A DNA stretch of 64,000 nt from Pseudomonas sp. B21-023 (GCF_024749165.1 NZ_CP087190.1:5553501-5617500), one strand, 5' to 3'; counted from the stretch's first letter, positions 44,059-53,480 are shown. Numbers and translations are program-made. Notes: generated by a model from the letters alone, not told the origin.

Positions 44059-45141
44059 ATGCGCATTCTCGTCACCGGCGGCGCCGGCTTCATCGGCTCG
44101 GCCCTGATCCGCCACCTGATTGACCATACCGAGCATGAAGTGCTCAATCTCGACAAGTTGACCTACGCGGGCAACCTGCAGTCCCTGCAGCGGATCGCCG
44201 ACAACCCCCGCTATGAATTTGTCCAGGCTGATATCGCCGACCAGGTCAGTGTCAGCGCCATGCTTGCCAGGTTCCAGCCACACGCCATCATGCACCTGGC
44301 CGCAGAGTCGCACGTCGACCGCTCCATCGATGGCCCGGCGGACTTCATTCACACCAATATCGTCGGCACCTACAGCCTGCTGGAGGCCGCTCGCGGTTAC
44401 TGGAGCTCGCTGGAAAAGCCTGCCCGCGACACGTTCCGCTTCCACCACGTTTCCACCGACGAAGTGTTCGGCGACCTGCACGGCCCCGACGGACTGTTCG
44501 ATGAAAACACCCCGTACGCCCCCAGCTCTCCCTACTCGGCCAGCAAGGCGGCAGCCGATCATCTGGTCCGCGCCTGGCAACGTACCTACGGCCTGCCGAC
44601 AGTGATCAGCAACTGCTCCAACAATTACGGCCCGTATCACTTCCCAGAAAAGCTGATCCCGTTGATGATCCTCAACGCCCTGGCCGGCAAGCCGCTTGCG
44701 GTGTACGGCGATGGCCAGCAAGTCCGCGACTGGCTGTACGTCGAGGATCACGTCCGAGCCCTGCTCCGGATCGTAACCGCTGGAGAGGTCGGCCAGACCT
44801 ACACCATCGGCGGCCACAACGAGCAGCGGAACATCGACGTGGTGCACGCCGTGTGCACGCTGCTGGAAGAGCTGGCCCCTGCGCACCCCGCCGGGGTGAC
44901 CCGCTACACCGACCTGATCACCCACGTCCAGGACCGCCCGGGGCATGACCTGCGCTACGCTATCGATGCCGGCAGGATCGAGCGTGAGCTCGGTTGGGTA
45001 CCGCAGGAAACCTTCGCCTCGGGCTTGCGCAAGACCGTGCAGTGGTACCTGAACAATCTCGAGTGGTGCCGCCAGGTCCAGGACGGCAGCTATCAAGGAC
45101 AGCGCCTGGGCAATTCGGACTTCAAGGACCTGATCGCATGA
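44059..45141 (+). CDS. rmlB: dTDP-glucose 4,6-dehydratase
   Basis: The 360-residue short-chain dehydrogenase has the NAD-binding GGAGFIGSAL at residues 7-16, LAAESHVDRSIDGP, the HHVSTDEVFG region, and the catalytic YSASKAAADHLVRAW (Tyr-x3-Lys). It converts dTDP-glucose to dTDP-4-keto-6-deoxyglucose, step two of dTDP-L-rhamnose synthesis. It is the first gene of rmlBACD and overlaps rmlA by four bases (ATGA). It is divergent from the fusion-protein gene; the 168-bp gap must carry both promoters. Confidence 0.96.
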   Translation: MRILVTGGAGFIGSALIRHLIDHTEHEVLNLDKLTYAGNLQSLQRIADNPRYEFVQADIADQVSVSAMLARFQPHAIMHLAAESHVDRSIDGPADFIHTNIVGTYSLLEAARGYWSSLEKPARDTFRFHHVSTDEVFGDLHGPDGLFDENTPYAPSSPYSASKAAADHLVRAWQRTYGLPTVISNCSNNYGPYHFPEKLIPLMILNALAGKPLAVYGDGQQVRDWLYVEDHVRALLRIVTAGEVGQTYTIGGHNEQRNIDVVHAVCTLLEELAPAHPAGVTRYTDLITHVQDRPGHDLRYAIDAGRIERELGWVPQETFASGLRKTVQWYLNNLEWCRQVQDGSYQGQRLGNSDFKDLIA

Positions 45142-46013
45142 CTAAAGGAATCGTCCTGGCCGGCGGCACGGGTACCCGCCTGCACCCCATCACCCTCGGT
45201 GTCTCCAAGCAGTTGCTGCCGATCTACGACAAACCGATGATCTACTACCCGATATCGGTGCTGATGCTCGCCGGCATCCGCGACATCCTGCTGATCTCCA
45301 CGCCACAAGACCTGCCGCAGTACCGCCAGTTGTTCGGTGACGGCAGCCCGTTCGGCATTCACATAAGCTATGCCGAACAGCCGTCCCCCGACGGGCTGGC
45401 ACAGGCGTTCCTGATCGGAGAGTCGTTCATCGGTGACGATGCTGTCTGCCTGATTCTTGGCGACAATATCTTCCACGGCCAGAGCTTCAGCGAACAGTTG
45501 CAGCGTGCAGTGAAGCAAACCTCGGGCGCCACCGTGTTCGGCTACTGGGTCAAGGACCCGGAGCGATTTGGCGTGATCGAGTTCGACGCCGATGGCCGGG
45601 CGTTGTCGATCGAGGAGAAGCCCCGGCAACCCAAGTCCAGCTTTGCCGTGACCGGCCTGTACTTCTACGACAATGATGTGGTGAACATCGCCAAGAGCAT
45701 CCGCCCGTCAGCCCGCGGCGAACTGGAGATCACCGACATCAACAACGCCTACCTGGCACGCGGCGACCTGCGCGTAGAACGCTTCGGCCGTGGCTTCGCC
45801 TGGCTCGACACCGGCACCCACGACAGCCTGCTGGAAGCCTCGCAGTACGTGCAGACCCTCGAACATCGCCAGGGGCTGAAGGTGGCCTGCCTGGAAGAGA
45901 TCGCCTTCCAGAACGGTTGGATCAGCCGTGAGCAACTATTGGCCAAGGCCTGCGAACTGCAAAAGACCGGCTACGGCCAATACCTGCGCCAACTGGCCGA
46001 AGAACAGCCATGA
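45138..46013 (+). CDS. rmlA: Glucose-1-phosphate thymidylyltransferase
   Basis: The 291-residue protein opens with KGIVLAGGTGTRLHPITLG, the nucleotidyltransferase signature, and has the product-binding GDNIFHG and the YFYDNDVV segment of RmlA. It makes dTDP-glucose from dTTP and glucose-1-phosphate and is the feedback-regulated first step. Start and stop overlap rmlB and rmlC by four bases each. Confidence 0.96.
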   Translation: MTKGIVLAGGTGTRLHPITLGVSKQLLPIYDKPMIYYPISVLMLAGIRDILLISTPQDLPQYRQLFGDGSPFGIHISYAEQPSPDGLAQAFLIGESFIGDDAVCLILGDNIFHGQSFSEQLQRAVKQTSGATVFGYWVKDPERFGVIEFDADGRALSIEEKPRQPKSSFAVTGLYFYDNDVVNIAKSIRPSARGELEITDINNAYLARGDLRVERFGRGFAWLDTGTHDSLLEASQYVQTLEHRQGLKVACLEEIAFQNGWISREQLLAKACELQKTGYGQYLRQLAEEQP

Positions 46014-46558
46014 ATGTCATCGCTACCGCACTCCCGGAGGTCCTGATCATCGAACCCAAGGTGTTCGGGGACAGCCGAGGGTTCTTCTACGAAAGCTACA
46101 ACGCCCGCGACTTCACCCTGCGCACCGGTATTGACACGCCGTTCGTCCAGGACAACCACTCTCGCTCCCGGCACGGCGTGCTACGTGGGCTGCACTACCA
46201 GTTGCAGAATGCCCAGGGCAAGCTGGTCCGAGTGCTGCAGGGCGAGATACTCGACGTGGCGGTGGACATCCGTCGCAGCTCGCCAACCCTGGGCCAGTGG
46301 GTGGCGGTGCGGCTGTCCGCCAACAACCACCGCCAGCTGTGGCTGCCACCCGGTTTCGCCCATGGTTTCCGGGTGTTGAGCGAATCGGCCGAGGTGCTCT
46401 ACAAGACCACCGACTACTACAACCCCGACGCCGAGCACAGCATCCGCTGGGACGACCCGCAGTTGGCCATCGACTGGCAGCTGAACGGCCTGCAACCGTT
46501 GCTGTCGGCCAAAGACCAGGCCGCCATGTCATTTGCCGATGCGCAGCTGTTCCCATGA
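46010..46558 (+). CDS. rmlC: dTDP-4-dehydrorhamnose 3,5-epimerase
   Basis: The 182-residue cupin shows DSRGFFYESYN, FVQDNHSRSRHGVLRGLHYQ with the catalytic His, and WLPPGFAHGF. It epimerises dTDP-4-keto-6-deoxyglucose at C3 and C5, step three of rhamnose synthesis. It overlaps rmlA and rmlD by four bases each. Confidence 0.96.
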   Translation: MNVIATALPEVLIIEPKVFGDSRGFFYESYNARDFTLRTGIDTPFVQDNHSRSRHGVLRGLHYQLQNAQGKLVRVLQGEILDVAVDIRRSSPTLGQWVAVRLSANNHRQLWLPPGFAHGFRVLSESAEVLYKTTDYYNPDAEHSIRWDDPQLAIDWQLNGLQPLLSAKDQAAMSFADAQLFP

Positions 46559-47415
46559 AGATCCTCGTCTGCGGCCGCCACGGCCAGGTTGCACTGGCAC
46601 TCAAGGAAGCATTGCACGGCCTGGGCGATGTACAGCGGCTCGGTCGTGACGGGTTCGACATGGCCCAACCGGAGCAACTGCGCGCCTCGCTGCGTCAGAT
46701 GGCGCCCGACCTGATCATCAATGCCGCCGCCTACACGGCAGTCGACCAGGCCGAAAGCGAAACACAGCAGGCCCACGCCATCAACGCCGAAGCGCCCCGG
46801 GTACTGGCCGAAGAAGCCGCACGGCTCGGCGCACCGCTGATCCACTACTCCACCGACTATGTCTTCGACGGCAGCAAGCCAACCTCCTACAACGAGGATG
46901 ACGCCCCCAATCCACTGGGCGTCTATGGCCGAAGCAAGCTGGCGGGCGAACAGGCCATCACCGCAGTCGCCGGTGAACATCTGATCCTGCGCACCAGCTG
47001 GGTCTATTCGCTGCATGGACGCAACTTCCTGCTGACCATGCAGCGCCTGCTTCAGGAACGTCCACAGCTGAAAGTCGTCAACGACCAGATCGGCGCCCCA
47101 ACCTGGGCGGGCACCCTCGCCGCCAGTACCCGCGCGCTGATCGAGCGCTGGCGCAACGGTCAGGCCGGTGCCTGGGGCACCTACCACCTGACCGCCCAGG
47201 GCGAGACCTCCTGGTTCGGCTTTGCCCAGGCCATCGGCGCACAGCTCAAGGCGCGCGGACTGCCCTGCGCCGAGCTGCTGCCGATCCCCTCCAGCGAGTA
47301 CCCGACGCCCGCGCAACGGCCGCTCAACTCGCGCCTGGACTGTTCGCGCCTTGCCCGTGAATGGCAGGTCGTCCAGCCGCACTGGCACGATGCACTCATC
47401 GACTGCCTCAAGTAG
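46555..47415 (+). CDS. rmlD: dTDP-4-dehydrorhamnose reductase
   Basis: The 286-residue protein begins MKILVCGRHGQVALAL, the NADPH-binding loop (usually GxxGQ), and has NAAAYTAVDQAE and STDYVFDGSKPTSYNEDD, with the catalytic YGRSKLAGE. It completes dTDP-L-rhamnose, used for LPS or rhamnolipid. It is last in the order rmlB-A-C-D here, whereas P. aeruginosa has rmlB-D-A-C. Confidence 0.95.
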   Translation: MKILVCGRHGQVALALKEALHGLGDVQRLGRDGFDMAQPEQLRASLRQMAPDLIINAAAYTAVDQAESETQQAHAINAEAPRVLAEEAARLGAPLIHYSTDYVFDGSKPTSYNEDDAPNPLGVYGRSKLAGEQAITAVAGEHLILRTSWVYSLHGRNFLLTMQRLLQERPQLKVVNDQIGAPTWAGTLAASTRALIERWRNGQAGAWGTYHLTAQGETSWFGFAQAIGAQLKARGLPCAELLPIPSSEYPTPAQRPLNSRLDCSRLAREWQVVQPHWHDALIDCLK

Positions 47416-47421
47416 CGCATA

Positions 47422-47447
47422 ATTGCGCCAGACCTTTCTGGCGCAAT
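47422..47447. terminator. Hairpin at the end of the rml operon
   Basis: A 10-bp stem ATTGCGCCAG / CTGGCGCAAT with a 6-base loop lies just after the rmlD stop and just before dctB. No T-tract follows, so termination may be weak and some read-through into dctB is possible. Confidence 0.5.
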
Positions 47448-47455
47448 CAACCGCG

Positions 47456-49270
47456 ATGATCCCAAGACCCACGCCTCCCCGCCGCCCCCGCTGGCGCAGC
47501 CTGGCCCTGCTGGCGCTGTGCCTGGCCCCGCTGCTGTGGCCGCTGCACCACCTGGCCGAGCGCTACTACCAGGATGAGCTGGCCTCACAGAACCGCCAGA
47601 CCCTAGACCTCTACGTCGCCAACCTGCTGGGCACCCTGCACCGCTACGAAACCCTGCCGCAGATCCTCGGCGACCTGCCGGCGCTGCGCGGCGTGCTGGC
47701 CGACCCGCTGCGCCTCGAGGCGGTGACCAACGCCAACCGGTTGCTCAAGGGCATCACCCAGCAGACCGGTGCCGAGGTGATGTACCTGATGGATGTCAGC
47801 GGCAATACTCTGGCCGCGTCCAACTGGGACAAGCAGGACAGCTTCGTCGGCCGCAACTTCTCGTTCCGCCCGTACTTCATCGAGGCGATGGAGGGGCAGC
47901 TGGGGCGGTTCTTCGGCCAGGGCACCACTTCGGCCAAGCGCGGCTACTTCTTCGCCGCCGCTGTCCATGATCGCGACAAGGTAATCGGCGTGCTGGTAGT
48001 CAAGGTCGACCTCGACCACACCGAAACCCTCTGGGGCCGCACCCCGGAACAATTGCTGCTGACCGACCAGAACGGCGTGGTCGTGCTCACTTCGCGCCCG
48101 GACTGGCGCTTCCGCGCCACCCGCGAGCTGACCGCGGCCGAGCGCCAGGCCATCGTCGCCATCCAGCCCTACCCGACCCAGGCCCCGCAGCCGTTGAGCC
48201 TCAACCGCGACGCCTGGTTGATCCAGACCCGCGACATCAAGGAAACCGGCTGGCAAGTGAACATCCTCGCCCCGCGCCTGCTGGTCGATCGCTCGGTGCA
48301 GACGGTCATGGCCATCGGCGGCGGTGCGCTGCTGGTGACCATGCTCCTGGCTGGCCTGGTCATGCAGCGCCGACGCCACTACATCGACCGCATCGACTTC
48401 GAGGCCCTTGCCCGGCAAGAACTGGAAAAGCGCGTGATCGAGCGCACCGCCGACCTCGAAGGCCTCAATACCCGGCTCAAGAGCGCGGTACTGGAGCGCG
48501 AGAGCGCCCAGCAGGAGCTGGTGCGCGCCCAGGATGAACTGGTCCAGGCCGGCAAACTGTCGGTACTGGGCACCATGTCGGCAAGCATCAGCCATGAACT
48601 CAATCAGCCGCTGGCGGCGATTCGCTCCTATGCCGAGAACGCCGAGATTCTCCTCGACCATCAGCGCACCGAGGACGTGCGCGGCAATCTCAAGCTGATT
48701 GGCGAACTGACCGGGCGCATGGCCTCGATCATCGCCCACCTGCGCGCCTTCGCCCGCCGCGACCAGCACGCCCCGGAGAGCGTTGCCCTGCAACCGGCCC
48801 TGGATGATGCCCTGGCGCTGCTGGCCAAGCGTCGCCGGGCCATGGCCGTGGAACTGGTGCGCGACCTGCCCGAGGCCACGCTGTGGGTACAGGCCGGCGA
48901 GACCCGCCTGCGCCAAGTGCTGGGCAACCTGCTGGCCAACGCCCTCGATGCCCTGACCGAAAAAGCCAACCCGCGCAGGCTGTGGCTGAGTGCCGAGCGC
49001 CAAGACGGCTGCGTCTACCTGTACATTCGCGACAATGGCCCAGGCTTCAGCCGCCAGGCGCTGGAGCACGCCAAGGAGCCGTTCTTCACCACCAAGACCC
49101 GCACCCAGGGCCTCGGCTTGGGGCTGGCCATCTGCGAAAGCCTGATGCACGCGCTCGGCGGCGAGCTACTGCTGGGCAACCACCCGGAAGGCGGCGCCCT
49201 GCTGACCCTGAAACTGCGCGTGGCCAAGCCCGGCGCCAACCTGCAATCTTCGGAGGATACCTCGGCATGA
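47456..49270 (+). CDS. dctB: DctB, sensor histidine kinase for C4-dicarboxylates
   Basis: The 604-residue protein has two membrane helices (about residues 13-33 and 292-314) bracketing a periplasmic Cache-type sensor domain. Next come a coiled-coil segment, the phospho-accepting His380 in SHELNQPLAAIRSYAENAE, and an ATPase domain with NLLANALDAL, DNGPGF and GLGLGLAI. This is the DctB architecture; it phosphorylates DctD, which controls uptake of succinate, malate or fumarate. The ATG at 47456 has no strong ribosome site. A TTG eleven codons earlier is possible. It overlaps dctD by four bases. Confidence 0.9.
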   Translation: MIPRPTPPRRPRWRSLALLALCLAPLLWPLHHLAERYYQDELASQNRQTLDLYVANLLGTLHRYETLPQILGDLPALRGVLADPLRLEAVTNANRLLKGITQQTGAEVMYLMDVSGNTLAASNWDKQDSFVGRNFSFRPYFIEAMEGQLGRFFGQGTTSAKRGYFFAAAVHDRDKVIGVLVVKVDLDHTETLWGRTPEQLLLTDQNGVVVLTSRPDWRFRATRELTAAERQAIVAIQPYPTQAPQPLSLNRDAWLIQTRDIKETGWQVNILAPRLLVDRSVQTVMAIGGGALLVTMLLAGLVMQRRRHYIDRIDFEALARQELEKRVIERTADLEGLNTRLKSAVLERESAQQELVRAQDELVQAGKLSVLGTMSASISHELNQPLAAIRSYAENAEILLDHQRTEDVRGNLKLIGELTGRMASIIAHLRAFARRDQHAPESVALQPALDDALALLAKRRRAMAVELVRDLPEATLWVQAGETRLRQVLGNLLANALDALTEKANPRRLWLSAERQDGCVYLYIRDNGPGFSRQALEHAKEPFFTTKTRTQGLGLGLAICESLMHALGGELLLGNHPEGGALLTLKLRVAKPGANLQSSEDTSA

Positions 49271-50667
49271 GCACCGAGACACCGATCGACAGCCGTGCCC
49301 AGGTGATCCTGGTCGATGATGACCCGCACCTGCGCCAAGCCCTGAGCCAGACCCTGGACCTGGCCGGGCTCAAGGTGGTGGCCTTGGCCGACGCCCAGGG
49401 CTTGGCCGAACGCCTGGAGGAGGACTGGCCGGGCGTGGTGGTCAGCGATATCCGCATGCCCGGCATCGATGGCCTGCAACTGCTGGAGCAACTGCACGCC
49501 CGTGACAGCGAACTGCCGGTGCTGCTGATTACCGGCCACGGCGATGTGCCACTGGCAGTGCAGGCCATGCGCACCGGGGCATATGACTTCCTGGAGAAAC
49601 CCTTCGCCAGCGACGCCCTGCTCGACAGCGTGCGCCGCGCCCTGGCCCTGCGCCGCCTGGTGCTGGACAATCGTAGCCTGCGCCTGGCCCTGAGCGATCG
49701 CCAGCAGTTGGCCACGCGCCTGGTCGGGCAATCCCCCGGCATGCAGCGCCTGCGCGAGCAGATCGGCGCCCTGGCCGGCACTCGCGCCGACGTGCTGATC
49801 CTTGGCGAGACCGGCGCCGGCAAGGAGGTGGTGGCGCGTGCCCTGCACGACCTGTCGAGCCGACGCGACGGCCCGTTCGTGGCGATCAATGCCGGCGCCC
49901 TGGCCGAGTCGGTGGTCGAGAGCGAACTGTTCGGCCATGAGCCGGGCGCTTTCACCGGTGCGCAGAAGCGCCGCATCGGCAAGTTCGAATTCGCCAATGG
50001 CGGCACGCTGTTCCTCGACGAAATCGAAAGCATGAGCCTGGATGTTCAGGTCAAGCTGCTGCGCCTGCTGCAGGAGCGGGTGGTCGAGCGCCTGGGCGGC
50101 AACCAGCTGATCCCGCTGGATATCCGTATCATCGCCGCCACCAAGGAAGACCTGCGCCAAGCCGCCGACCAAGGGCGTTTCCGTGCAGACCTGTACTACC
50201 GCCTGAACGTCGCACCGCTGCGTATCCCCGCGCTGCGTGAGCGCGGCGACGACATCCTGGTGCTGTTCCAGCACTTCGCCGACGCCGCCAGCGAACGCCA
50301 TGGCCTGCCGCCCCACAACCTGCAACCGGCGCAGCGTGCCCTGCTGCTGCGCCACAACTGGCCGGGCAATGTACGCGAGCTACAGAATGCCGCCGAACGC
50401 TTCGCCCTTGGCCTGGAGCTGGCCCTTGATGGCCAGGCGCCTGCGGCGGCCAACGATATCCATGTCCCGGTGCCGGCCGGTAACCTCAGCGAGCAGGTCG
50501 AGCAGTTCGAGCGCTCGCTGATCGCCGCCGAGCTGATGCAGCCGCACAGCTCCATGCGCAGCCTCGCCGAGGCCCTCGGCATCCCACGCAAGACCCTGCA
50601 CGACAAGCTGCGCAAGCACAGCCTGAGCTTTGGCGGGCACGACGACCAGGAGGACAATCGTCAATGA
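49267..50667 (+). CDS. dctD: DctD, sigma-54-dependent response regulator
   Basis: The 466-residue protein has a receiver domain with the phosphorylated Asp61 (VVSDIRMPG), an AAA+ sigma-54 interaction domain with Walker A GETGAGKE and GAFTGA at residues 227-232, and a C-terminal Fis-type helix-turn-helix (SMRSLAEALGIPRKTLHDKL). It activates sigma-54 promoters, normally that of dctA, which is not in this window. The start and stop overlap its neighbours (ATGA). Confidence 0.93.
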   Translation: MSTETPIDSRAQVILVDDDPHLRQALSQTLDLAGLKVVALADAQGLAERLEEDWPGVVVSDIRMPGIDGLQLLEQLHARDSELPVLLITGHGDVPLAVQAMRTGAYDFLEKPFASDALLDSVRRALALRRLVLDNRSLRLALSDRQQLATRLVGQSPGMQRLREQIGALAGTRADVLILGETGAGKEVVARALHDLSSRRDGPFVAINAGALAESVVESELFGHEPGAFTGAQKRRIGKFEFANGGTLFLDEIESMSLDVQVKLLRLLQERVVERLGGNQLIPLDIRIIAATKEDLRQAADQGRFRADLYYRLNVAPLRIPALRERGDDILVLFQHFADAASERHGLPPHNLQPAQRALLLRHNWPGNVRELQNAAERFALGLELALDGQAPAAANDIHVPVPAGNLSEQVEQFERSLIAAELMQPHSSMRSLAEALGIPRKTLHDKLRKHSLSFGGHDDQEDNRQ

Positions 50668-51119
50668 GCAACGACAGCCAGTACCTGCAGTCCGTACTGC
50701 ACGGCGACATCCCGCTGACCCGCGAAATGGGCATGGAGGTCATCGATTGGCAGGCACACACCTTGCGCCTGAAGCTGCCGTTGGCACCCAACGTCAACCA
50801 CAAGAGCACCATGTTCGGCGGCAGCCTGTATTGCGGCGCGGTGCTGGTGGGCTGGGGCTGGCTGCACCTGCGTCTGCGCGAGCTGGGGATCGATGACGGG
50901 CATATCGTCATCCAGGAAGGGAAGATCAGCTACCCGCTGCCAGTCACCGGGGCCGCCGTGGCACGTTGCCCGGCGCCGGACGAGAAGACCTGGGAGCGGT
51001 TTCTGACGATGTATCAACGTCGTGGACGGGCACGACTGACGCTGGAGACGGTGGTGAGCAACGAGGGTAGTGACGAGCCTGCGGTGACGTTCAGCGGGCA
51101 GTACGTGCTGCATCGCTGA
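50664..51119 (+). CDS. YiiD-type thioesterase domain protein
   Basis: The 151-residue protein resembles the putative thioesterase domain found at the C-terminus of YiiD: PLTREMGMEVIDWQAHTLRLKLPL, a helix segment NHKSTMFGGSLYCGAVLVGWG, and EGKISYPLPVTG. This is a hotdog fold likely to hydrolyse an acyl-CoA or acyl-ACP; the substrate is unknown. Its ATG overlaps the dctD stop (ATGA), so it is made with the regulator. The link to dicarboxylate control is not understood. Confidence 0.8.
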   Translation: MSNDSQYLQSVLHGDIPLTREMGMEVIDWQAHTLRLKLPLAPNVNHKSTMFGGSLYCGAVLVGWGWLHLRLRELGIDDGHIVIQEGKISYPLPVTGAAVARCPAPDEKTWERFLTMYQRRGRARLTLETVVSNEGSDEPAVTFSGQYVLHR

Positions 51120-51157
51120 AAGCTGGGGGTGCTTCGCCCCCCTTTCGTCGCGGTTCG

Positions 51158-51229
51158 TCGCCACGACAAGCCGGCTCCTACAAAGATAACGGTGACTCCT
51201 GTGGGAGCCGGCTTGCCGGCGATGGGGCG
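51158..51229. repeat. REP element pair after the thioesterase gene
   Basis: A left copy around CGACAAGCCGGCTCCTACA and an inverted right copy TGTGGGAGCCGGCTTGCC face each other. This is a typical Pseudomonas REP pair at the convergent junction with cysQ; it can act as a bidirectional transcript end. Confidence 0.85.
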
Positions 51230-51248
51230 CGTAGCGGCCCCGACGAGC

Positions 51249-52082
51249 TCAAGCCTTGATCGCACTCGCCAGTTCGACGAGCGCCTGACGCCATTCAGCC
51301 GCGCGGGGCAACGCCAGGAAGAACGGATTGAGCAGCGACTCACGCGGTGGGTAGCGGAACGGCAACCCGTCCAGCCCGATCACTTCGCCCCCGGCTCCCT
51401 CCAGCACGCCCTGGGCAGCCGCAGTATCCCACTGCGAGGTCGGCGCCAGCCGCGGATAACAGTCGGCACTGCCTTCGGCCAGCAGGCAGAACTTCAGCGA
51501 GCTGCCGATGTTGGCCAGTTCCAGCTCCCCCACCGCACTCCCAAGCCCCGCCAGCAGCGCTTCCTGCTCCGGACTCGAATGCCGACGGCTGGCGACAACG
51601 GTAAACCGCTCCTGTGCCGGTGGGGCATTACGCACCTGGATCGTTTGAGCCTCTTCGTTACGCTCGACCCTCCAGGCACCGAACTCGCACCCACCGAAGT
51701 AACAGCGGCCATTGGTTGGCATCGCCACCACACCAAACACCACCTCGCCGTTTTCGATCAGCGCGATGTTGACGGTGAACTCCTCGCTACCGGCGATGAA
51801 CTCCTTGGTGCCATCCAAAGGATCGACCAGCCACCAGCGCTGCCAGCCTGCGCGGGTTGCCAGCGGGATGTCGCAGTCCTCTTCGGAGAGCACCGGAATC
51901 TGCGGCGCCAACGCCTGCAAGCCATCGGCGATAACCCGATGGGCCGCCAGGTCGGCAGCGGTCACCGGTGAATCGTCAGCCTTGTTGCTTACCGCCACGT
52001 CAGCGCGCCAGAACGGCAAGGTCGCCTCGCCGGCCAACAAGGCGAGCTGGGCTACGTCCTGCATCAGTTGCCGATCATTCAT
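51249..52082 (-). CDS. cysQ: 3'(2'),5'-bisphosphate nucleotidase CysQ
   Basis: The 277-residue protein has the inositol-monophosphatase-family metal motifs VLSEED, WLVDPLDGTKEF and a late WDTAAAQGVLEGAGG. CysQ hydrolyses 3'-phosphoadenosine-5'-phosphate, a by-product of sulfate assimilation. Its start overlaps the stop of nudE by four bases. Length matches the family. Confidence 0.95.
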   Translation of the reverse strand: MNDRQLMQDVAQLALLAGEATLPFWRADVAVSNKADDSPVTAADLAAHRVIADGLQALAPQIPVLSEEDCDIPLATRAGWQRWWLVDPLDGTKEFIAGSEEFTVNIALIENGEVVFGVVAMPTNGRCYFGGCEFGAWRVERNEEAQTIQVRNAPPAQERFTVVASRRHSSPEQEALLAGLGSAVGELELANIGSSLKFCLLAEGSADCYPRLAPTSQWDTAAAQGVLEGAGGEVIGLDGLPFRYPPRESLLNPFFLALPRAAEWRQALVELASAIKA

Positions 52083-52645
52083 ACGCTCAGCACCCCACGC
52101 TGGATCAGCAGGTCACGGGCCAGGTACAGCGCCGCCAGCGCCCGGCCTTCGCTGAACTGCGGGTGCATGGCCAGGGCCGAGAGCTCGCGCAGGTTGACCT
52201 TGTCGACGCGCATCGGCTCGGGCTCGTCGCCCTCCAGGCGCTCTTCGTACAGATCGGTGGCCAGGACCACCTGGATCTTCTGGCTCATGTAACCGGGCGA
52301 CAACGACAGCTCTGTCAGGTGTTCCAGCTGACGCGCGCCGAAACCGGCCTCTTCCTTGAGCTCCCGGTCGGCGGCGGCGAGCACGTCCTCGCCCGGCTCG
52401 ATCAGGCCCTTGGGCAACGACAGCTCGTATTCGTCGGTACCGCCGCAATATTCCTCGACCAGCACGGCATGCTCGGCGTCGAGCATGGCCACGATCATCA
52501 CTGCGCCATAGCCATTGCCACGGCCGACCAGTCGCTCATAGGTGCGCTCCGTACCATTGGAGAAGCGCAACTGCACGGCTTCGACGCGGAACAGACGGCT
52601 GCTGGCGACGATCTCGCGACTGAGGACGGTGGGTTTCTGGCGCAT
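52079..52645 (-). CDS. nudE: ADP compounds hydrolase NudE (Nudix family)
   Basis: The 188-residue protein has the Nudix box GLIEPGEDVLAAADRELKEE in the middle and the GYMSQKI segment typical of the NudE branch. It hydrolyses ADP-ribose-type and adenosine (5') dinucleotide compounds. The ATG at 52645 has AAGGAG seven bases upstream. It overlaps cysQ, and yrfG is divergent; the cysQ-nudE-yrfG neighbourhood is conserved in gamma-proteobacteria. Confidence 0.94.
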   Translation of the reverse strand: MRQKPTVLSREIVASSRLFRVEAVQLRFSNGTERTYERLVGRGNGYGAVMIVAMLDAEHAVLVEEYCGGTDEYELSLPKGLIEPGEDVLAAADRELKEEAGFGARQLEHLTELSLSPGYMSQKIQVVLATDLYEERLEGDEPEPMRVDKVNLRELSALAMHPQFSEGRALAALYLARDLLIQRGVLSV

Positions 52646-52709
52646 GGGGCGGCTCCTTGGCGTGAACGGGTTACTATACCGTGGCTTGCCGACTGATCGA
52701 GAATTTCCC

Positions 52710-53372
52710 ATGCCCGTTCTTCCCTGGTCCGCCATCGATACCGTCCTGCTGGACATGGACGGCACCCTGCTCGACCTGCATTACGATAACCGCTTCTGGC
52801 TGGAGCACTTGCCCCAGCGCTACGCCGAGCTGCATGGCGTGAGCCGGGCCATGGCCGAGCTCGAGCTGCGCCCGCTGTTCGAACAGCACGCTGGCACGCT
52901 CAACTGGTACTGCCTGGATTTCTGGAGCCGTGAACTGCGCCTGCCAATCCGCGAGCTCAAGCTGGAGATCGCCGACCTGATCGCCTTGAAGCCGGATGCC
53001 GATACCTTCCTCGCCGCCATTCACAAGGCCGGCAAGCGGGTGGTGATGATCACCAACGCGCACCGTGACTCGCTGTCGTTGAAGCTGGAGCGGGTTGAAC
53101 TGGCGCCTTACTTCGAACGGCTGATCAGCTCGCACGACTATGGCTATCCGAAGGAGAGCCCGCAGTTCTGGGATGCGTTGCAGGCAGACATCAGCTTCGA
53201 GCCGGCACGCAGCCTGTTCATCGATGACACCCTGGCGATTCTCCGCAGTGCCCGGCAATTTGGCGTGGGGCACCTGCTGGCTGTGCGCCAGCCGGATAGT
53301 CGGGCCGAGCCACGCGATACCCAGGAGTTCGGGGCAGTAGAGGATTATCGGGCGTTGCTGGCAGGGTTGTAA
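52710..53372 (+). CDS. yrfG: GMP/IMP nucleotidase YrfG (HAD family)
   Basis: The 220-residue protein has HAD motif I LLDMDGTLLDL (nucleophile Asp), motif II ITNAH, a motif III lysine in GYPKESPQFW, and motif IV FIDDTLAIL. The YrfG group dephosphorylates purine nucleotides such as GMP and IMP. It is divergent from nudE with a 64-bp gap. A REP pair follows the stop. Confidence 0.93.
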   Translation: MPVLPWSAIDTVLLDMDGTLLDLHYDNRFWLEHLPQRYAELHGVSRAMAELELRPLFEQHAGTLNWYCLDFWSRELRLPIRELKLEIADLIALKPDADTFLAAIHKAGKRVVMITNAHRDSLSLKLERVELAPYFERLISSHDYGYPKESPQFWDALQADISFEPARSLFIDDTLAILRSARQFGVGHLLAVRQPDSRAEPRDTQEFGAVEDYRALLAGL

Positions 53373-53387
53373 CTGCGCATTCGCCCC

Positions 53388-53472
53388 GTGGGAGCGGCTT
53401 CAGCCGCGATCACCCGCGACGCGGGTGCCAGGCACCGCGATGCCCGCATCGCGGCTAAAGCCGCTCCTACAA
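53388..53472. repeat. REP element pair after yrfG
   Basis: GTGGGAGCGGCTTCAGCCGC (left) and GCGGCTAAAGCCGCTCCTAC (right) form an inverted pair around about 40 bases that also hold short palindromes. It sits between the convergent yrfG and LysM genes. Confidence 0.88.
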
Positions 53473-53480
53473 GCGCCCCC

